Assembly (NCBI GenBank): GCA_001970855.1
Contig: LSSN01002836.1
Coordinates: 1-37,472, forward strand
Length of the DNA stretch: 37,472 bases
Origin: Smittium culicis
Lineage: Eukaryota; Kickxellomycota; Harpellomycetes; Harpellales; Legeriomycetaceae
Direction of reading: 5' to 3'
Shown: positions 31,501 to 37,472 of the stretch, piece by piece
How positions within the stretch are numbered: the first letter of the stretch is position 1
Layout of the letters: every line of letters begins with the position of its first letter
Translations under genes and position numbers: made by a program
Notes under the pieces: model-generated
The model's input: the letters and a program-made list of their open reading frames with translations, nothing else
Databases searched by the model: none
Told to the model about the DNA's origin: nothing

Positions 31501-34500
31501 AATTATGTTACTATTTTTTATTAATTGATAGATAATCGAGAAAAAAAAAAAGCTTTTAGAATATTTTAAAATAAATTACATACTCAAAAATTTCGCAGAT
31601 TAATGAATAAAATTAAACAAAAATATCCATAAATTAATGATACTTATTAAAAATAAATGAGATATGTAAAAATGATTTTGATTTAATAAGTTAAAATTTT
31701 TCACCTATTTAATGCAGAAAAATAGTTGGAGTAAATATATCTTGTTGAAATTAGTATTTTAATATAAATAAATTAGTGAACTTATATAAGACAAAAAACC
31801 CTTAAAAACCATTAGAATTTTTAACAATTATATAGTTTCAATTTTTTTATTTCTCGAAATAATAAATTAGATTATCACAATCTAACATGAATTCTGCGTA
31901 AAGCATATAGACGATCTTGATTTTTTTACGTATATTTTAAAATAAAAATATAAGTTAATACCTGTATGATACCTCTTTATCATGACTTAATGGAGTTATA
32001 ATCATCATTTAAAATTAAAGAAAGATAAAAAATACCATAAAAATAATATAGTATTTTTATTTATTTATTATAACTGAATTTAATTGACTCTTTTATTTAT
32101 TACTTTTATTTTTTTCTACAAAGTGTAATATTGTGAATTTTGAAAATAATTAATAAATAATAGGCATAAATACAAGATATTTAAGAGTACTAAAAATATT
32201 CGAAGCAGTTTTCATTATCTTTTCTAAGAGCATTATCAATTTTAAAATTGGAAATTTATTTCTTTAAATAGTACTGATTTTTATCCCATCAATTTAATAA
32301 AGTAACAAAAAAAATTAACACATATATATATATCAAGAAAAGCTAGGTTTTTGTATTATTTATACGATTTTAATTACTATTATTTTCATTTTCATTTTAT
32401 CATTACTAACTATTTTTTGTTATATATGTGCTAAAGATAACTATAAAGGGTTGAATTTTCATACTTATTGTCTTTTTTGGGGAAAAAAACACAGCAAATA
32501 TACATATTAATCCAGAAATTTCAAATGGATATACCTATTGGATATAATAATTTTATAATTTTATCAGGTTTAATTAAACGCCTTTCCTTCTAGCTTCTGT
32601 ATTGAAAAATATACTATTGAGGTTTCCTCCAAGTGTATTTAACAAATATTTATTCGATTTTTGTTTTTGATATAAGTTGTATTTTTTTTCTTTTACAAAT
32701 GTGCAACTGAAATTATTTCAGGTTTTTAAAATACTATCAGACGATATAATAAGATAATATTCTTTTTTATATGATTTTATTTTTTCAATTTTTGATAAAT
32801 TGAATATTTTACATTAAAAATTCCCTTCCTGAATTTCTTCGCTTTTTTTTATATCAATAAATTTACATCTTCAATCCTTTATATCTTAATAAATCAATTA
32901 TAAATTCGACTAATAATAATAATAAAATATGATATTTCAATCCAATATATGCCAAAAATTTTATAATAAATATAATATAGAAACTTTAAAGAAACTCAAT
33001 ATATATAAGTGTATTCAAAAAATTTCGATAAAAGCTTTTAATAAAATAATCAGATATATTTTTTCACATTAAAATTCAGTATAAAAACTCAAAACTAGAT
33101 ATACATCTTTAGGATCAATATAATAAGCTTTAATCGCTTTTTAAATCCTTACTTCGCTAATTCTTAATTTTTTTATGCCGTCCTAATTATAGATAATTTG
33201 CACTTTTTAGCACAGTTATACATAATTAAGTGAGCTTAATTTGAGAAAAAATCAAAAATATCAATTATAATTATTTAAAAAAAATTTTCTCATTGACGAT
33301 ACTTAACTTATTATCTATTATTTAATGTAGCTGATAGAACAATAAATTTCAAAAAAGCTATCATATTCGTTATTTTCTCGTAAAACCTATATTTATGACT
33401 AATAATTCATATATTCACTCATATTTTATCTATAAAAATCTAAATAAAGGAATATTTAATAAATTAAAAAGGCTAAATGAAAATAATAGTCTATATTAAA
33501 ATGAATATTATTATTTTTGTAATTAATCTAGCGGTTTTATCAATTAATAAAATTATCTCCAAGATTTACGAAAGTGAAAAAATATTCAGTGTTAAAAGTC
33601 GGGGATTTTTTTTTTATCCGATTCAGGCTTATTATTTAAGCATAATCAATTATTAACGATTGAAAGTAATTTTTTTTTTTTTTAAAATTACCAGTAATTC
33701 CAATAACAAGTCAAAATACAAATAAAAAAAGATAACCCGTATTTGATATCAATTTATTCAGTTGTGAATTAAGAATAATTAATCGATTAAAAAATAATAT
33801 CTTGTTATTTTTAATTGGTTTTTTGGTATAATTTTTGAGTACTATAATATCAATCTGCCCTTGGAAAAAAAAAAAAGGGATATTTTTCGAACAATTGCTA
33901 TTTTAATTCTAAAAAAATTACTAGTTTTTTTTTTTTTTCATATTATAATAAAGCAATTTATTTGGCTAATAAACACCAATGGTTATATAGAATTATAATA
34001 GAAAGTATTTATAAAAATAGAGTTAAGAGTACTAAAATATTAAAATAACAATTTTTTTTTGATACGCTAATTTAGTTATTATAAAGAGTAAAATATTGCG
34101 AAAACATAATAATAACAACAAATAGAAAAATAACAGATGTTATTTCTGGGTTATCAAGTATATTATAAGCTTAAAATGTTATAAAATAATTCATAAAAAT
34201 AATTTTCAGCCGATCAAAATATGTAATTAAAATATCCGTAGATACCTACATAGTATACATAGTTTTATATTTTAAACTCGGGCTGATGATAATAGATTGA
34301 ATCACGAGGTCATAAAAATCATGTAACCAATTTAGTTATTAATAAAATTGCATTATTTTATGATAAGGAGCTAGTATTAGTAAATTTTGATTTATTTAGT
34401 ATACTAAGATTTCAAATAGACCAAAAGTTTGTATAATTTCATTGAAAAATTAATAAAAGTTCAATATACCTATTTAGCCCCAATTTATTATGAAATTAAA

Positions 34501-35940
34501 AATGAATCATTTCACTTACAATAAAGTATGTAATTTTTTTTTGGGTGGTCTTGCTTATATTATTCAGCGTTTTTAAAAGGTATAATTATAATTTATAATA
34601 TTATATTTATGTAGAAAATATGACGGAATATAAAAAATACAATCTGAAAAAATGATGCGGGAATTTGCAGAAATAAATATAAAATTTTTAACTTTAAATA
34701 AACGTAGTTTGGATTTTGATCCACGGGAAAAAAATTAAATATAATAATTTGAATAATTTTTCTATAAAAAATTTATATTTGCGTTAATACTAGTATTTTT
34801 TCCTGAATTTTTCAGATTTATTCTAGTATAATCTGTGTTAATTCATCATACCATATATACATATAATATTAAAACGAATATTTAGTAACTACCCAAATCT
34901 ATTCTAGCTAAAATTTTTTAGCAAAGAAAAAATTAGATATAGAAAAAAAATAAATAGTCATAAATCTTTCAGCCTTCATTTAATCTAAATATACGTGAGA
35001 AGAAAAATGATGATTTTTAAATTTTCTTTCGTAATTTTTAAAAAGACTACAAATTCAAATTTGCTTAATAAAATCTCAGTGACAAAAAAAATAAAAGGCT
35101 ACATATTAAAAAAAACACTCACTTATTCGGCGAAAATTATTGTTTCAGTTTCAGAAATTAAGAGTACTATACCAATATTTTTTTAATAAATTTAGTATTA
35201 AAAAATATGAAGTTATATAGATTCCATATTGAGATAAATATGATTACCCAATTTAATATTGATGTAGTTTTAAAATCAGTAATATGAGTTTTAATATTGA
35301 TAGCTATGCTATATTTAAAAATCAGAATATTTTAACATCTAAAATTTATATAATCAAAGAGTAAAATAACTATATTTAAATTATTGTAGTTATAAAATTT
35401 TCTAAAGTAATCGGAAAATATTAAAATTATTATATAGTTTAAGGAGTAGTGATAAATAAAACAGCATAAAATTATTAGATATAAAATTTTCTTTATAAAT
35501 TCACCAATAAATAGTTAATTTTTATTTAGTATTATACAGACGTAAATTTGAAATCTTATTTTTGAAGAATATAAATATAGAGCGTATTAAAATATTCCAA
35601 AAATTATTTATTTCGAAAGCGTTATTATTTGAGAAAAAATTTCCATATTTTATACGTTAATATTCGATGTCACAAAGTTATATCGCTTAAAGCAATGACT
35701 GTGCGGATATTTATGTTTTTAGATTGGTCCTATTTCCAATTAAATACGCAGCTTGTAGAACGAAATACGAATTTATTTGCAAAATAATAATGATAATTTT
35801 TTTTTTTTTGCCTTATACCAACTTCAGTTTTCTTAATTGTTATCATGTCAAATAAAATTCTGCGATAAAAAAAGTAAATAAACGTTTAATATATAATTTT
35901 TTTAATAAGAAAAAACAAAAATTTTGAAGAAGCCTATAGA

Positions 35941-37472
35941 ATGAATCTACTGGTAGTGGGGGGAGGGTGAGGAATAATCTTAGCAATGTAATAGCGAGCA
36001 TAGTATTTAATATCTAAAGCCATTTGTTTAATTAAGGTAGGTGCTTAGCTATGCTGATTGATAGCTACTATTTGTGTTTAAGCGCTAGGAAAAAAACAAA
36101 GATCAACAGGATTTAATGTGGAATTTCTCTATATTTTGAAATATAGTCATATCAAATGGTTATGCAGCGATCTACACAATAATATAGGGTTAGTAAATAC
36201 TCAAATATACAAGCTTTAAATAATGCTAAATGTGCTGTTATACATGTTTATTATGTTCAGCTGAAGCACAAAGTTGAGTTGTGAAAATTTTTTACCAGTT
36301 TTATCGCAATCCATTTTCTACGCTGTATTTAAAGTGCTATAATTAAAGAATTTGTAATGGCTATGTGCCTTGGTTGTTTAGTGGCTATTTTCACTTTTAA
36401 ATAATTAAGGGATGGGGAGAGAAAAAAGCACCAATTTGAATTAATTAATGTTAGGAGCAAATGGGCATAAAGACTGGTATCAATATATGCAAAAGTGAAA
36501 CGAGTTTTATGGAGAGGAATAGTGTTATTGGAAGGGGCTGTGGAACAAATAAAATTGAACAACTGATATGATCTGTTTGATTGTAATTTCATGTTGCATA
36601 TTGTATGTGATATTCTTTATGAAGGAGACATTTTATAGTGTAAAGTAGATAGGTATAAAATCGCATAAAAAATCAATGGTCAATGAGCAAAGTCATTTCT
36701 TCCTTTTAACAAATGAAAATAGCAAAATTAAGTGAAAAAATGGATAAAACGTTATGCCTTTACTAACCTGCCAATAATATTTGCAAAAGTTAAATAATCA
36801 AACCAATAATATTAAGCTGAAACTATACTATCTTCGTTCAGAATTCCCAATATGATTAAAATGTTAGAAAAAACACGATATTTAATTCAAAAGCCAATAA
36901 ACAAAAGGAAATTGTTCGCTACAATGAAGATTGGCAGGTGGAGACAATGTATTAGTAAATAAATCGCAGAGTAAATAATTGGAAGAGTATTTTAATTAGG
37001 TGGAGTGGTTTGTTTTTACAAGGTTTTCCATAGTAGAATTGCATTAAAAAGGGCTTTTTATCAATATCGTACGAAATAAGTGAGTGAGTTAGTGGGTTAA
37101 TTGGATTTTCAGTAAGACATTATTAATATCAGTATAAGAAATTTAAGAGGTTAGCGTGTGGAGTAAGAGAGAGATTATTAAGTGAAATAGCGAATGAAAA
37201 GAGAGTCAGGCTCGAGTGACTATAAGATATTGAAGAATGTGAAATTATTTATTGGGGGGAAAAAGCCTGAGCTGGCAAAGATGCAAGTGTGTATTATAAG
37301 CATGAAATTTAATTAGCATTTCTGCGTATAAAAAGGCTGAAGGGTACAATCACGCAGTAAATAGGGCGTAATACTACATAGCGAATTAAATGTAGTATCA
37401 GAAAAATAGTTGGGTGGTCACATTTATAATGCGGCTATTGGGTGGTATCGGGAAGTAGCGCCAATGGAATTC
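35941..37472. other. Less AT-rich end segment, no gene established
   Basis: Base composition becomes more balanced after a G-rich tract (35952-35972), suggesting the edge of another gene island. The only frame of note is a minus-strand ORF at 36329-36592 (87 codons from ATG), listed separately. No RNA gene or MITE tip was seen. The window ends exactly with GAATTC. Confidence 0.4.
36329..36592 (-). CDS. Doubtful hypothetical ORF, 87 residues
   Basis: It begins with ATG (MKLQSNRSYQLFNFICSTAP) and ends in a TAA. There is no recognised domain. A weakly hydrophobic stretch (LYAHLLLTLI) is not a clear membrane segment. Composition is mixed enough for a real exon, and length and setting do not exclude chance. 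Reported only because it is the best frame in the last 1.5 kb. Confidence 0.15.
   Translation of the reverse strand: MKLQSNRSYQLFNFICSTAPSNNTIPLHKTRFTFAYIDTSLYAHLLLTLINSNWCFFLSPSLNYLKVKIATKQPRHIAITNSLIIAL

Larger units (their letters stand above)
27561..35940. other. AT-rich desert, no gene seen
   Basis: About 8.4 kb of extremely A+T-rich DNA resembling 3587-10860. Long A or T runs are frequent (for example around 33610, 33670, 33866, 33930). The only frame with an ordinary amino-acid mix is 28351-28548, listed separately. Frames at 30837-31019 (minus) and 34995-35186 are I/K/F/S-rich and unconvincing. No RNA gene was recognised. Confidence 0.6.

Noticed and set aside
34995..35186. 63-codon plus-strand frame in the second desert
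   Set aside because: Lys/Ile/Ser-rich, GTG-started, no motif or context support.

Overview
The window looks like nuclear DNA from a fungus, most likely an early-diverging lineage. The support is a fungal-type GT15 mannosyltransferase (KRE2/MNT1 family), short GT-AG introns of about 66-160 bases, a Coa1-type cytochrome oxidase assembly factor (so an aerobic mitochondrion), the ribosomal protein eL41, and a probable FANCE homologue, a Fanconi core subunit not expected in model Dikarya. The extreme A+T content outside genes and the repeat types would fit a Kickxellomycotina/Harpellales-like genome, but that placement is a guess.

Layout. 1-2470: moderately AT-rich, with several ends and copies of a ~198-bp MITE with TTAA target sites and CCC-starting ends (piggyBac-like). 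2471-3586 (+): KRE2/MNT1-type alpha-1,2-mannosyltransferase. 3587-10860: AT-rich desert with no gene seen. 11203-11847 (+): Coa1-like protein. 12196-13620 (-): six-exon gene whose spliced product of about 337 residues looks like FANCE. 13750-13948: a good MITE copy. 15113-15190 (-): 25-codon RPL41 (eL41) gene with a probable 5'UTR intron. 15500-16800: GC-richer unexplained segment. 16880-18994 (+): large helical-repeat (PPR-like) protein, probably mitochondrial. 19558-20858 (-): two-exon polyprenol reductase (SRD5A3/Dfg10 family). 21120-21748: a MITE copy split by a 427-bp insertion with a 4-bp duplication. 21882 to about 27560 (+): a badly decayed non-LTR retrotransposon of L1/Tx1/Zorro type with recognisable endonuclease and reverse transcriptase pieces. 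27560-35940: a second AT-rich desert. 35941-37472: ordinary AT-rich DNA with one doubtful ORF.

The genes are unrelated housekeeping genes, as is usual in fungi. Two concern protein glycosylation (the Golgi mannosyltransferase, and polyprenol reductase supplying dolichol), two probably concern mitochondrial gene expression and respiratory assembly (PPR-like, Coa1), one translation (eL41) and one DNA cross-link repair (FANCE). COA1 and the FANCE-like gene are convergent, as are the PPR gene and the polyprenol reductase gene. Gene islands are clearly less AT-rich than the deserts. No CRISPR, rRNA or tRNA was recognised.
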